From Paraburkholderia domus (GTDB lineage Bacteria > Pseudomonadota > Gammaproteobacteria > Burkholderiales > Burkholderiaceae), in NCBI RefSeq assembly GCF_905220705.1, contig NZ_CAJNAT010000025.1, positions 62,001 to 126,000 on the forward strand: a stretch of DNA of 64,000 bases. Direction: 5' to 3'. The notes beneath the pieces are model-generated. The model saw nothing but the letters and a program-made list of their open reading frames with translations. It was not told the origin of the DNA and searched no databases. Below are positions 8,723-18,051 of the stretch, piece after piece. Made by a program: the position numbers and the translations under genes. Positions within the stretch are counted from its first letter, which is position 1. Every line of letters starts with the position of its first letter.

Positions 8723-9699
8723 AGACCGCTCCCTGTGGCAGACCGCACGCGCTGACCGAAGAGCCGCCGCACCTGCTCCACCGCCGGCTCCGCTGTCGAA
8801 AGCGCCATCAGGGGCACGCCGCTCGAACGCAGCAATTCCGCCACCTCGGCGGTGCGGCCGCTGAATAGACTCGATAGCGGCGCGCGCACCCGCTCCTGCT
8901 CGATACGCAACTCGACCTGCAGATGACCTTCGCTGACCACCAGCGCACGGTGTTCGGGCATGTGCTGCCACAAGGGATCGAAGATCATGGCCGCGACGAC
9001 GTCGTTGTGCACCGACAACTGCCGCAACAGCCGCTGCGTGCGTTCGTTCGCGCCGGCGAAATCGCTGATGACGCAGATCAGGTAGTCGTGCCCGGCTAAC
9101 TGAAGCACACCTTCGAGCGCGGCGTTCAGTTGAGCGTAGTCGGTGCGCGCTTCGCTATCGGCATGCAGCGCGTTGTTCATCCCTGCCAGCGCGCCGAACA
9201 GGACCTTGATCCGGCTGCGGCTGCGCAGCGGCTTCACCGGCACGATCCGGCTGTCGTTGAACAGCACGCCGCCGACCCGGTCGCCGGCGGTGAAGCCCAT
9301 CCACACCGCAAGCGCGGCGGCCTCGGCAGCCATCACCGACTTGAACGCGCGGCGCGACCCGAAGAACATGCTCATGCGCTGATCGACGACCACCAGGAGC
9401 GGCCGGTCACGCTCTTCGGTATAGGCGCGAATATGCGGTTTGCCAAGGCGCAGCGAGACCTTCCAGTCGATGTGCCGGACGTCGTCACCGGGCAGGTAGG
9501 CGCGAATCTCTTCGAAATTGAGCCCGCGTCCGCGCAATCGCGACGCGTGATTGCCCGACAGCACACTCGATACCGGCGCGGGCGCGACGAAGCTCAGCCC
9601 GCGGGCATGAAACTCGAGCTTCGCCAGATGCGCGGCGTCGACATACACGCGGCCGATTGGGGAAGTTGCAGCGCTTGCAGATTCGGACATCAAAACCAC
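8719..9699 (-). CDS. DUF58 domain protein
   Basis: A 326-residue soluble protein with the DUF58 core, including the family signature in the stretch RAYLPGDDVRHIDWK (about residues 66-80) followed by a VWA-like fold. DUF58 proteins nearly always lie next to moxR and are thought to be adaptors or clients of the MoxR AAA ATPase. The start shown is a GTG with GGGGA five bases upstream; an ATG three codons in (9690) is the alternative. It is 44 bases downstream of moxR and overlaps the next gene by ATGA. Confidence 0.85.
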   Translation of the reverse strand: MVLMSESASAATSPIGRVYVDAAHLAKLEFHARGLSFVAPAPVSSVLSGNHASRLRGRGLNFEEIRAYLPGDDVRHIDWKVSLRLGKPHIRAYTEERDRPLLVVVDQRMSMFFGSRRAFKSVMAAEAAALAVWMGFTAGDRVGGVLFNDSRIVPVKPLRSRSRIKVLFGALAGMNNALHADSEARTDYAQLNAALEGVLQLAGHDYLICVISDFAGANERTQRLLRQLSVHNDVVAAMIFDPLWQHMPEHRALVVSEGHLQVELRIEQERVRAPLSSLFSGRTAEVAELLRSSGVPLMALSTAEPAVEQVRRLFGQRVRSATGSGL

Positions 9700-9743
9700 G
9701 GCGATCCCCCGCGTCGATGCAACGTTGCTTAGTGCGCGATGTG

Positions 9744-10703
9744 TCAGGCCGGGACGGCGACCTTTTCGATCAACCGGTCGACCACAGCGTCGGCGCTGAC
9801 GTTCTCGGCATTGGCGTCATAAGAGAGGATCAAGCGATGCCGCAGCACAGGATGAACGATTGCGCGCACATCGTCGGGCGTGACGAACTTTCGGTCCTGC
9901 AGCCAGGCCTGCACGCGACTCGCCCGGTCGAGGCCGATCGAACCGCGCGGACTCGCACCGATTTCGATCCATTTGCCGAGGTCGGCGTCGAGCTCCTTAC
10001 CATGCCGGGTCGCATTGACGAGCGACACAATATAGTCGTCCATCGCCGGGGCAACCGTGATCTGCCTGATTTCTTCACGCACCGCGAAAATGACGTCTTG
10101 CGCGAGAACATTGGGCGCGTCAGAGACTTTGCCGCTTTCGAGTCGCAGCAGTCGCAACATGTCGGTCTCGCTTTGCGGCGATGGATAGCTAATTAGTACT
10201 TTAAGAAGAAAGCGGTCCATTTGCGCTTCAGGCAATGGATAGGTGCCTTCCTGTTCGATCGGATTCTGTGTGGCCATGACAAGAAACAGATCCGCCATTC
10301 GATGGGTTTTTCCCGCCACAGATATCTGCCGCTCTTCCATCGCCTCCAATAAAGCGGATTGGACCTTTGCCGGGGCACGGTTAATTTCATCGGCAAGAAT
10401 CAGATTGCCGAAGATAGGGCCGGGCTGAAAACTGAGTGTGTGTTCCGCGCCGCTTTGCAGCAATGTCTCGGCACCGGTGATGTCGGACGGCAACAGATCG
10501 GGGGTGAACTGGATGCGGCTCATTGTGGCCGCGAGGCGCGTCGCAATGGCCTTGACGGCGCGTGTTTTGGCGAGTCCAGGCAGGCTTTCGAGCAGTACGT
10601 GGCCGTCTGCCAGAAGTGCAATGAGTAACTGCCGGACAACCGCTTGCTGGCCTACTATTGCTTCGTTGACGCTCGATTCGAAACGTTGGATCGTTTCGCG
10701 CAT
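9744..10703 (-). CDS. MoxR family AAA+ ATPase
   Basis: A 319-residue AAA+ ATPase of the MoxR family, first gene of the six-gene minus-strand operon. The Walker A region reads SLPGLAKT (about residues 38-45), Walker B is LILADEIN with the sensor region after it, and TQNP marks sensor 1. MoxR proteins act as chaperones that help metal or cofactor loading or assembly of protein complexes, together with VWA-domain partners. Here all the usual partners follow (DUF58, DUF4381, two VWA proteins, BatD). It is head-to-head with the sulfatase maturation genes. Confidence 0.9.
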   Translation of the reverse strand: MRETIQRFESSVNEAIVGQQAVVRQLLIALLADGHVLLESLPGLAKTRAVKAIATRLAATMSRIQFTPDLLPSDITGAETLLQSGAEHTLSFQPGPIFGNLILADEINRAPAKVQSALLEAMEERQISVAGKTHRMADLFLVMATQNPIEQEGTYPLPEAQMDRFLLKVLISYPSPQSETDMLRLLRLESGKVSDAPNVLAQDVIFAVREEIRQITVAPAMDDYIVSLVNATRHGKELDADLGKWIEIGASPRGSIGLDRASRVQAWLQDRKFVTPDDVRAIVHPVLRHRLILSYDANAENVSADAVVDRLIEKVAVPA

Positions 10704-10994
10704 AGTTCTCGGCTTCCCTAATTATTTAGTGGTGTGACAACTTGAACGCAAACGATCGCCGCCAGATACGTTAATACATGAACACTCTTTCGTCAAAATT
10801 TCGCCGACAAGCAAAAAAAAACGTGAAATGTGTTTGAAAAGTTGATAGTCTGCGTGTGATGTTTGCTAACCAGCATGCAACATATCTCTAATCGGCATAA
10901 ACCGTTATCCCGTATCGCTAAGCTTCTTCTGTCCAAAAGAAAACTGGCCCACGCTTGCTAAAGGGCCAGCCGCTTCACCCGCGTGAGAGAAGAG
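10704..10994. promoter_or_regulatory. Divergent promoter region between moxR operon and sulfatase set
   Basis: About 290 bases, AT-rich around 10765-10880, with a run of nine A near 10813. It must hold promoters for both the moxR operon (minus) and the formylglycine-generating enzyme gene (plus). I cannot name a convincing -35/-10 pair. No reading frame here looks coding. Confidence 0.4.
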
Positions 10995-12236
10995 ATGATG
11001 AGTTCAGGAAAACGTGGCACGGAAACGGTTGCCCGCTCTAAAGGCACGCCCTCCGCAACCCCGGCGCGCGCCACCCGCTATCGCAAGGTACTCCTTTGGA
11101 GCGCGCTTCTCGTCATGCTTCCTGCATGCGTGGGTGCCGCGGTCAGCTGGGCTGTCACCTCACATAACCAGCCTCACCCGCAAGTCGTCTACGGCGACGG
11201 AACGCATGGCCCGCTCGGCATGGCCTGGGTTCCTGGCGGCCAGTTCCTGATGGGCAGCGATTCAAAGCAGGCACAGCCCAATGAACGCCCTGCCCACAAG
11301 GTGCGCGTGCACGGCTTCTGGATGGACCGTCATCACGTGACCAACGCCGAATTCCGCAAATTCGTCGAAGCCACCGGCTACGTCACTACCGCTGAAAAGA
11401 AACCCGATTGGGACACGCTGAAAGTACAGTTGCCGCCCGACACGCTGCGTCCGCCTGACAGCGCGATGGTGGCCGGGGCCATGGTGTTCGTCGGAACCAA
11501 CCACCCTGTACCGCTCGAAGACTATTCGCAATGGTGGCGCTATGTGCCCGGCGCGAACTGGCGTCACCCCACCGGACCGGACAGCAACATCATCGGCAAA
11601 GACGATCACCCGGTCGTTCAGGTTTCCTACGAAGATGCGCAGGCCTATGCGAAATGGGCCGGCAAACGCCTGCCCACCGAAGCCGAATGGGAGTTTGCCG
11701 CGCGTGGCGGGCTCGAGCAGGCCACTTACGCGTGGGGCAATCAGTTCGCGCCGGACGGCAAGCAGATGGCCAACGTCTGGCAAGGCCAGGAGCCGCAAGC
11801 GTTCCCGGTGGTCAGCCCGAAGGCGGGTGGCGCACTCGGCACGAGTCCGGTCGGCACCTTTCCGGCGAACGGCTATGGGCTGTCGGACATGACCGGCAAC
11901 GCCTGGCAGTGGGTGGCCGACTGGTATCGCGCCGACCAGTTCCGGCGTGAAGCGGTGAGCACCAGCGTGATTGACAACCCGGTTGGCCCACGCGATTCGT
12001 GGGACCCGGCGGATCAGGGCGTACCGGTGGACGCCCCCAAGCGCGTGACGCGCGGCGGCTCGTTCCTCTGCAATGAAGCCTACTGCCTGAGCTACCGTCC
12101 GAGCGCGCGGCGCGGCACCGACCCCTACAACAGCATGTCGCATCTCGGCTTTCGCCTCGTGATGGACGAAGACACCTGGAAGCAACCACTTGCTCGTCAG
12201 GAGTCGGCTCGCGCAGCAGGCGCGGACGGAAGCTAG
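10995..12236 (+). CDS. Membrane-anchored formylglycine-generating enzyme (SUMF1/FGE family)
   Basis: A 413-residue protein with an N-terminal basic segment and one hydrophobic segment (about residues 33-54), then a full FGE-sulfatase domain. FGE converts the active-site Cys of sulfatases to formylglycine using oxygen. The copper-binding, catalytic Cys pair of aerobic FGEs is present in CNEAYC (Cys359 and Cys364) within the family motif RGGSFLC...RPSARR...GFR, so it is probably active rather than one of the many SUMF1-like proteins that lack it. The hydrophobic N-terminus suggests it sits in the membrane facing the periplasm. I start at the ATG at 10995 after AGAGAAGAG; GTG at 10983 is an alternative. 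The sulfatase substrate is two genes downstream. Confidence 0.88.
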   Translation: MMSSGKRGTETVARSKGTPSATPARATRYRKVLLWSALLVMLPACVGAAVSWAVTSHNQPHPQVVYGDGTHGPLGMAWVPGGQFLMGSDSKQAQPNERPAHKVRVHGFWMDRHHVTNAEFRKFVEATGYVTTAEKKPDWDTLKVQLPPDTLRPPDSAMVAGAMVFVGTNHPVPLEDYSQWWRYVPGANWRHPTGPDSNIIGKDDHPVVQVSYEDAQAYAKWAGKRLPTEAEWEFAARGGLEQATYAWGNQFAPDGKQMANVWQGQEPQAFPVVSPKAGGALGTSPVGTFPANGYGLSDMTGNAWQWVADWYRADQFRREAVSTSVIDNPVGPRDSWDPADQGVPVDAPKRVTRGGSFLCNEAYCLSYRPSARRGTDPYNSMSHLGFRLVMDEDTWKQPLARQESARAAGADGS

Positions 12237-12322
12237 GGCGCTCTGCCCTTCGAGCTGTACCCGTTTCTCCCGCGCGCTGTTGCTCGCGGGTCATGGAATT
12301 GTGCAATCGAAATGGAGGTCGG

Positions 12323-13414
12323 ATGCAATTGAACGGACAGTCGAGGTGGTCGGAACGTGCCATGGGGTCGATCTACTCCGGGTTCAGGTCAACGTTCGGC
12401 GTCGCCCTCCTCGTGCTCGGTGTTGCACTGGGCGCCAGCGGTTGCACAACGCCTGCCAGCACGACCGCATCAACGCCGTCCGCAGTCAATTCGACCGCCA
12501 CGCTGCCATCCTGGCGTGACGGACCAGCAAAGCAGACGATCCAGAAATTCGTCGCCGACGTCACCCGCGAAGGCTCGCCGAACTATGTGCCGCCTGCCGC
12601 GCGCATTGCCGTGTTCGACAACGACGGCACACTCTGGAGCGAGCAGCCGCTGTACTTCCAGTTCGCCTTCATGCTCGACCAGGTGAAAGCGGCCGCGCCG
12701 AAGCATCCCGAGTGGAAGAACAATCCGGCCTTCAAGGCCTTGGTCGCCAAAGACTACGGCGCGTTGGCAAGCCTGCAGAAACAGGTGCTGCAACTGATCG
12801 CCGTCGCCAATAGCGGCATGACGGTGGACGATTACGACAAGACCATTCGCGACTGGCTAGCCACCGCCCGACATCCGAAATTCAATCGCCCCTACACCGA
12901 ACTCGTCTATCAACCGCAACTGGAGTTGCTCGCCTATCTGCGCGCCAACGGCTTCAAAACCTTCATCGTGTCGGGCGGCACGATCGAATTCATGCGGCCG
13001 TGGGCCGAGAAGGCGTACGGCATTCCGCCCGAGCAGGTGATCGGCTCGAGCCAGGTCGTGCAGTACCAGATGCATGACGGTCAGGGCACGCTGGTACGCC
13101 AGCCGAAAATCGATTTCGTCGACGACGGTCCTGGCAAACCGGTCGGCATCTATCGGAACATCGGCCGCAAACCCATTCTTGCGTTCGGCAATTCGGACGG
13201 CGATCTGCAGATGCTGCAGTACACCGCGTCCGGCAGCGGCCCGCACCTCGCCTTGCTGGTGCATCACGACGACGCCGTACGTGAATTCGCCTACGACCGC
13301 ACCTCGAAGATCGGCAAGCTCGACAAGGCCTGGGACGAAGCAATCGCCGACGGCTGGACCGTGGTCAGCATGAAGGACGACTGGCAAACCATCTATCCCG
13401 CGCCGAAGCAATAG
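12323..13414 (+). CDS. HAD-superfamily phosphatase-like lipoprotein
   Basis: A 363-residue haloacid dehalogenase-superfamily protein. Motif I is FDNDGT, motif II lies in FIVSGG, and motif IV is in GNSDGD, so the phosphotransfer site looks complete. The N-terminus has a hydrophobic stretch ending in the lipobox ASGC, then a Thr/Ser/Ala-rich linker, so it should be an envelope lipoprotein. GGAGG at 12314-12318 fixes the start at 12323; the frame is open further upstream. It lies between the FGE and sulfatase genes, which suggests a dephosphorylating step on the same substrate or surface; this is inference. Confidence 0.82.
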   Translation: MQLNGQSRWSERAMGSIYSGFRSTFGVALLVLGVALGASGCTTPASTTASTPSAVNSTATLPSWRDGPAKQTIQKFVADVTREGSPNYVPPAARIAVFDNDGTLWSEQPLYFQFAFMLDQVKAAAPKHPEWKNNPAFKALVAKDYGALASLQKQVLQLIAVANSGMTVDDYDKTIRDWLATARHPKFNRPYTELVYQPQLELLAYLRANGFKTFIVSGGTIEFMRPWAEKAYGIPPEQVIGSSQVVQYQMHDGQGTLVRQPKIDFVDDGPGKPVGIYRNIGRKPILAFGNSDGDLQMLQYTASGSGPHLALLVHHDDAVREFAYDRTSKIGKLDKAWDEAIADGWTVVSMKDDWQTIYPAPKQ

Positions 13415-13524
13415 GCGGACGCGGGAGAGCGCGAGCCGCGTGCACATTGCGGCCGCTACGAGGCAACCCGCGCGCATGGAACGCGTAGCGGGCGAACAGA
13501 AGTCAACGCCATTGGAGCGACACG

Positions 13525-15207
13525 ATGAGAATGTTCCATAGAAAGGGCCGCTACGCAGCCGGAGCGACAGCCGTCGCGCTTGCTGCGTTTGCTGCCTTGA
13601 TCTTTCCATCCATTAACGCGCCCGCGCAGACTCCGGCGCCGGCCAAACCCGCGGCCACGAGCGCGCCACCACCGGCCGCCAAAGCCTCGTCGAAGCCGAA
13701 CATCCTCGTGATTTTCGGCGATGACATCGGGCAGACGAATATCAGTGCCTACTCGCGCGGTGTGGTGGGTTACAAGACACCGAATATCGACCGCATCGCG
13801 AATGAAGGCATGATCTTCACGGACTATTACGCCGAGAACAGTTGTACCGCGGGGCGTTCGTCCTTCATCACCGGGCAGTCGCCGCTGCGCACCGGCCTGT
13901 CCAAAGTCGGGGCGCCCGGCGCACCGGTCGGCCTGCAAAAAGGCGACATCACCATCGCCCAGGCGCTCAAGCCGCTCGGCTACGCAACAGGTCAGTTCGG
14001 CAAGAACCACCTTGGCGACAAGAACGAGTACCTGCCGACCAATCACGGGTTCGACGAGTTCTACGGCAACCTGTACCACCTGAACGCCGAGGAAGAACCC
14101 GAGCGCCCGTACTGGCCGAAGGACAAGAACGACCCGTTCGTGAAGAACTTCTCGCCGCGCGGGGTGATTCATAGCACCTCTGACGGCAAGGTCCAGGATA
14201 CGGGTCCGCTCACCGCCAAGCGCATGGAAACCATCGACGACGACACCCAGGCCCATGCGGAAGATTTCATCCGCAAGCAGGTCAAGACCGGCACGCCGTT
14301 CTTCGTCTGGATGAACTACACGCGCATGCACGTCTTCACGCACGTTCGCCCTGAATACAGAGGCAAGAGCGGTATGCCGGGCAATGAATACGCCGACGGG
14401 ATGTGGGAGCACGATCAGGATGTCGGCAGGCTGCTCAAACTGCTGGACGATCTGAATATCTCCAAAAACACCATCGTCATTTACACGACTGACAACGGAC
14501 CGAATCAGTTCTCCTGGCCGGATGCTGCAACCACCCCGTTCCGCAGTGAGAAAGACTCCAACTGGGAAGGTGCATTCCGTGTACCGGCAATGGTGAGATG
14601 GCCTGGGCATATCAAGCCGGGCGAGACGTCCAACGAGATGTTCTCGGGTCTCGACTGGTTCCCGACGCTGCTCGCCGCAGCGGGTGATGGCGGCGTCAAG
14701 GACCGACTCCTGAAGGGATGGGCGCCCAAGGCGGGTGGAGCGAACTTCAAGGTTCACCTCGACGGATACAACCAGTTACCGTTCCTGACAGGGCAGACCA
14801 CCAAAGATCCACGTACCGAGTTCTACTATTTCGACGACGACGGACAATTGGTCGCCATGCGCTGGGATCAGGACGGCAACGCCTGGAAGGCCGTGTTCTG
14901 CGAGCAGCGTGCAAAGGGCAACCTGAACATCTGGGAGGATCCGCTTGTCTGTCTGCGTTTGCCCAAGCTATTCAACTTGCGCATGGATCCCTATGAACGG
15001 GCGGACATCACCTCGGATCAGTACAACGACTGGGAAACGAAGAATGTTTATCTGACTGCGATTGCGACAATGAAGGCGTCGACGTTCCTGCAGACCTTCG
15101 TCACGTATCCGCCGAGCCAGCGGCCCGCGAGCTTCAGCGTGGACGGCGTGCGCCGGCAGGTCGACAAGAAGATTGACGAGTCCTTCAAGAAGCGCGGCCT
15201 CGAGTAA
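13525..15207 (+). CDS. Exported type I sulfatase (arylsulfatase-like)
   Basis: A 560-residue sulfatase of the alkaline-phosphatase superfamily. It has a signal peptide or signal anchor (about residues 10-36, possible cleavage after APA) and a Pro/Ala-rich linker before the catalytic domain. The metal site begins with GDD (about 66-68). The modified residue lies in CTAGR (Cys107 to Arg111), a CxAxR form of the usual CxPxR site, so formylglycine made by the FGE two genes upstream is expected. The second signature appears as GKNHLG instead of the common GKWHLG. GGAG precedes the ATG. The natural sulfate ester cannot be read from the sequence. Confidence 0.9.
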   Translation: MRMFHRKGRYAAGATAVALAAFAALIFPSINAPAQTPAPAKPAATSAPPPAAKASSKPNILVIFGDDIGQTNISAYSRGVVGYKTPNIDRIANEGMIFTDYYAENSCTAGRSSFITGQSPLRTGLSKVGAPGAPVGLQKGDITIAQALKPLGYATGQFGKNHLGDKNEYLPTNHGFDEFYGNLYHLNAEEEPERPYWPKDKNDPFVKNFSPRGVIHSTSDGKVQDTGPLTAKRMETIDDDTQAHAEDFIRKQVKTGTPFFVWMNYTRMHVFTHVRPEYRGKSGMPGNEYADGMWEHDQDVGRLLKLLDDLNISKNTIVIYTTDNGPNQFSWPDAATTPFRSEKDSNWEGAFRVPAMVRWPGHIKPGETSNEMFSGLDWFPTLLAAAGDGGVKDRLLKGWAPKAGGANFKVHLDGYNQLPFLTGQTTKDPRTEFYYFDDDGQLVAMRWDQDGNAWKAVFCEQRAKGNLNIWEDPLVCLRLPKLFNLRMDPYERADITSDQYNDWETKNVYLTAIATMKASTFLQTFVTYPPSQRPASFSVDGVRRQVDKKIDESFKKRGLE

Positions 15208-15323
15208 CATGGAGTGCAGGTTGCGCCTGCCGGCTTCAACTGGCGGGCGCAACGGCCTGATCGCGCGCGAGCGGCGTCAAGCCGATCCAGATCAGTTCAC
15301 CTCATCCCGACGCAAATCATCCG

Positions 15324-18023
15324 ATGACCCAAACGCTGGCCAACCGTGCCAAAAGCTCACGCCGTGAGCGCCGCGCACATGAACACGCACAGCGTCGCGG
15401 CGATACACACTCGCACGAACCCCAGCAAGAAGCCGACGACCCAACTTTTCCGATCGCCTGGCCGTTGCTGCTTCTGTTTGCCTCGGGCGCCGCATCGCTG
15501 ATTTATCAGGTTCTGTGGATCAAGCAGCTCGCGCTGGTAGTAGGCGTCGAGGTGCAAGCCGTCACCACCGGCGTCAGTGCTTTTTTTGCGGGCCTTGCAA
15601 TAGGCGGCTGGATCTTCGGCAGGCTGGCCGACCGGCTCGCGCGGCCCTTGCACCTGTATGCGCTGCTCGAAGCCGGCGTGCTGGTGCTGGCGCTCGCCAG
15701 CACGTGGATGCTGCCGCACGCCGCGGCACCATTCGCCTCGCTGCAAGATCGGATCGGACCACTTGCCTGGGTGTTGCCCTTCGTCCTGGTCGGCTTGCCT
15801 GCCGTCCTGATGGGCGGCACGCTGCCCGTGCTGATGCGCGTGCTGTGCCCCGCCGCGAGCCATATGGGGCGCTCGGGCGCCCGTCTCTATGCGGCCAATA
15901 CGGCTGGCGCGATTGCCGGCACGCTGGCCGCGAGTTTTGTCCTGATTCCATGGCTCGGCGTGCTGGGCAGCGCATGCGCCGCTGCTGCGCTGAATGCCGG
16001 CGCGGCGCTCGTCGCCGCACTGCTCGGACATACGCAGCAGGCCATCGTGCCGGCTGCCATGTCGTCTTCACCGGCCATCGCTTCGAGCCCCTCTGCTGCG
16101 AACTCCACTGACGACGTGTCGTCACCGGCTGCTGCCGTGCAGACCGCGCACGACGCGCCCTCCCCGGCCGACACCGCACGCGCCACGCGTACCGCGAAGG
16201 CCCGCCTTGCGCTCGTGCTCTACGCGCTTGCCGGCGGCATCGCGCTCGGTTATGAGGTGGTGTGGTCGCAAGTCATCGTGCAATTCATCAGCACCCGCAG
16301 TTTTGCCTTCGCTGTGGTGCTTGCCACCTATCTGCTAGGGCTCACGCTCGGCAGCGCACTGGCGTCGCGCTACGCCGATCGGGCGCGCGATCCGTGGGGC
16401 GTGTTTGCGGTACTGATCGTGTCGGCCGGACTGGTCGCGCTGCTGGAGGTCGCCGTTCTGGGCAACGGGCTGCTGCAATGGCAGAGTCTCGCTCGGGAAG
16501 CCGCGCTCGGCGCCACTGGCAGTCTGCTCACGGCCATGTGTGCAGGTTTCGCGGTAGCGGCCGTGTGCGTCGTCTTCGTTCCTACCCTGCTGCTGGGCGC
16601 GGCGTTCCCCTTCGTGTTGCGGCTTAACGTGGACAACCAGCACACGGGGCGCGACGTCGGTGCCGTCGTGGCGCTGAATACCGCCGGTGGGATCGCCGGA
16701 ACCCTGCTGACCGGCTTCGTGCTCGTGCCGAAGCTAGGCCTCATTCACACACTCGCGGCACTTGCCATCCTCGCCGGCGCAGTCAGCCTGATCGCCGTGC
16801 TGCGCGGCTCGGACGTGCGGCCGTTCGCGCGCTGGAGTGTGCCCGTCCTGGCTGTGCTGACGCTCGTCACCGTGATCGTCACGCCGTCCGACCGGCTCGC
16901 CACGCTGCTCGCCGAATCGCGCGGCGGTAATCTGACCTTCTATGAAGAGAGTGCGGGCGGCACGGTCGCGGTCGTCGAACAGAACGCCGGCCAACGACAG
17001 TTCCGGCGGCTCTATATCCAGGGTGTCTCCAATTCCGGCGACACGATGGCGTCGCTGCGCTATATGCGCCTGCAAGCTCTGTTGCCTTTGATCATCCACC
17101 GCGAGACGCCGCGCACTGCGCTGGTGATCGGGCTTGGCACCGGCATTACGGGTGGCGCGTTGCTGACCTGGCCGGGGCTGGAACACCGCGCGGTCGCCGA
17201 ACTGTTGCCGGCCGTTGTGCGCGCCGCACCGCAGTTCAAGGGCAATTACAGCATGAGCACCGATGCTCGCATGGACATCCGGATGCGCGACGGACGGCGC
17301 GAACTGCTGCGCAATGCCGAACGCTACGATCTGATCACACTCGAACCGCCGCCGCCATCGGCCGCGGGCGTCGTCAATCTGTACTCGTCGGACTTCTACC
17401 GCCTGGCGGCGTCGCGCCTGCAGCAAGGCGGCATCGTCGCGCAATGGCTGCCATTGCCGACGCAGAATGAAGAGGACACGCGCTCGCTGATCCAGAGCTT
17501 CATTCAAGTGTTTCCGCACGCCGCGTTGTGGACCACGGAGTTGCACGAGATGATGCTGGTCGGTTCAATGCAGCCGCTCGAACTCGATGTGCCGCGAATC
17601 GAGGCGCGCTTTGCGCAACCGCAGGTCGCCGCGGCCCTGCGCGAAGTCGGCATTGCGTCGCCGGCGGCGCTGCTGGCGACCTGGATCACCGACCGCGCCG
17701 GCCTCGAGTACTACGCCGCGGACGCTCAACCAGTCACGGACGATCAGCCGCGCATCGAATACGCCACGTGGGTTCATCGCGACGCATTTCCGACGACGCT
17801 GGCACACCTGCTTGCCCTTCGCACGGCGCCGCCGTTGCAGGGCGCCGACGAGACGTTCCGCGCCGCCATGGAAAACTCGCGCAGCGCGCTACAGAGCTTC
17901 TATACGGCGGGGCTGGATGCCTATAAGGGCGATCGGGATGCATGGGCGCAGGACATCGGCAATGTCTTACGCACCGACCCGGACAACGCTTATTACCGAT
18001 GGCTAATCGGAGACGGCAGTTAG
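15324..18023 (+). CDS. Fused MFS-type membrane protein with spermidine-synthase-like domain
   Basis: An 899-residue protein. After a charged, His-rich N-terminus (1-50) come two blocks of membrane helices (about 50-235 and 290-530) of the type found in fused MFS/spermidine synthases, then a methyltransferase-like domain (about 540-800) with the SAM-site motif GLGTGIT, and a short helical tail. Many such fusions occur in proteobacteria and their activity is not established. In the catalytic loop I see LEPPPPS where aminopropyltransferases carry the conserved Asp residues, so true spermidine synthesis is doubtful. It lies 116 bases after the sulfatase and is probably co-transcribed. Confidence 0.8.
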   Translation: MTQTLANRAKSSRRERRAHEHAQRRGDTHSHEPQQEADDPTFPIAWPLLLLFASGAASLIYQVLWIKQLALVVGVEVQAVTTGVSAFFAGLAIGGWIFGRLADRLARPLHLYALLEAGVLVLALASTWMLPHAAAPFASLQDRIGPLAWVLPFVLVGLPAVLMGGTLPVLMRVLCPAASHMGRSGARLYAANTAGAIAGTLAASFVLIPWLGVLGSACAAAALNAGAALVAALLGHTQQAIVPAAMSSSPAIASSPSAANSTDDVSSPAAAVQTAHDAPSPADTARATRTAKARLALVLYALAGGIALGYEVVWSQVIVQFISTRSFAFAVVLATYLLGLTLGSALASRYADRARDPWGVFAVLIVSAGLVALLEVAVLGNGLLQWQSLAREAALGATGSLLTAMCAGFAVAAVCVVFVPTLLLGAAFPFVLRLNVDNQHTGRDVGAVVALNTAGGIAGTLLTGFVLVPKLGLIHTLAALAILAGAVSLIAVLRGSDVRPFARWSVPVLAVLTLVTVIVTPSDRLATLLAESRGGNLTFYEESAGGTVAVVEQNAGQRQFRRLYIQGVSNSGDTMASLRYMRLQALLPLIIHRETPRTALVIGLGTGITGGALLTWPGLEHRAVAELLPAVVRAAPQFKGNYSMSTDARMDIRMRDGRRELLRNAERYDLITLEPPPPSAAGVVNLYSSDFYRLAASRLQQGGIVAQWLPLPTQNEEDTRSLIQSFIQVFPHAALWTTELHEMMLVGSMQPLELDVPRIEARFAQPQVAAALREVGIASPAALLATWITDRAGLEYYAADAQPVTDDQPRIEYATWVHRDAFPTTLAHLLALRTAPPLQGADETFRAAMENSRSALQSFYTAGLDAYKGDRDAWAQDIGNVLRTDPDNAYYRWLIGDGS

Positions 18024-18051
18024 GAGCCTTGAGCCGGTTTCGACAGGCGCG

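Noticed and set aside
13456..14757. 433-codon minus-strand frame opposite the sulfatase
   Set aside because: Antisense shadow; the plus strand carries complete sulfatase signatures.
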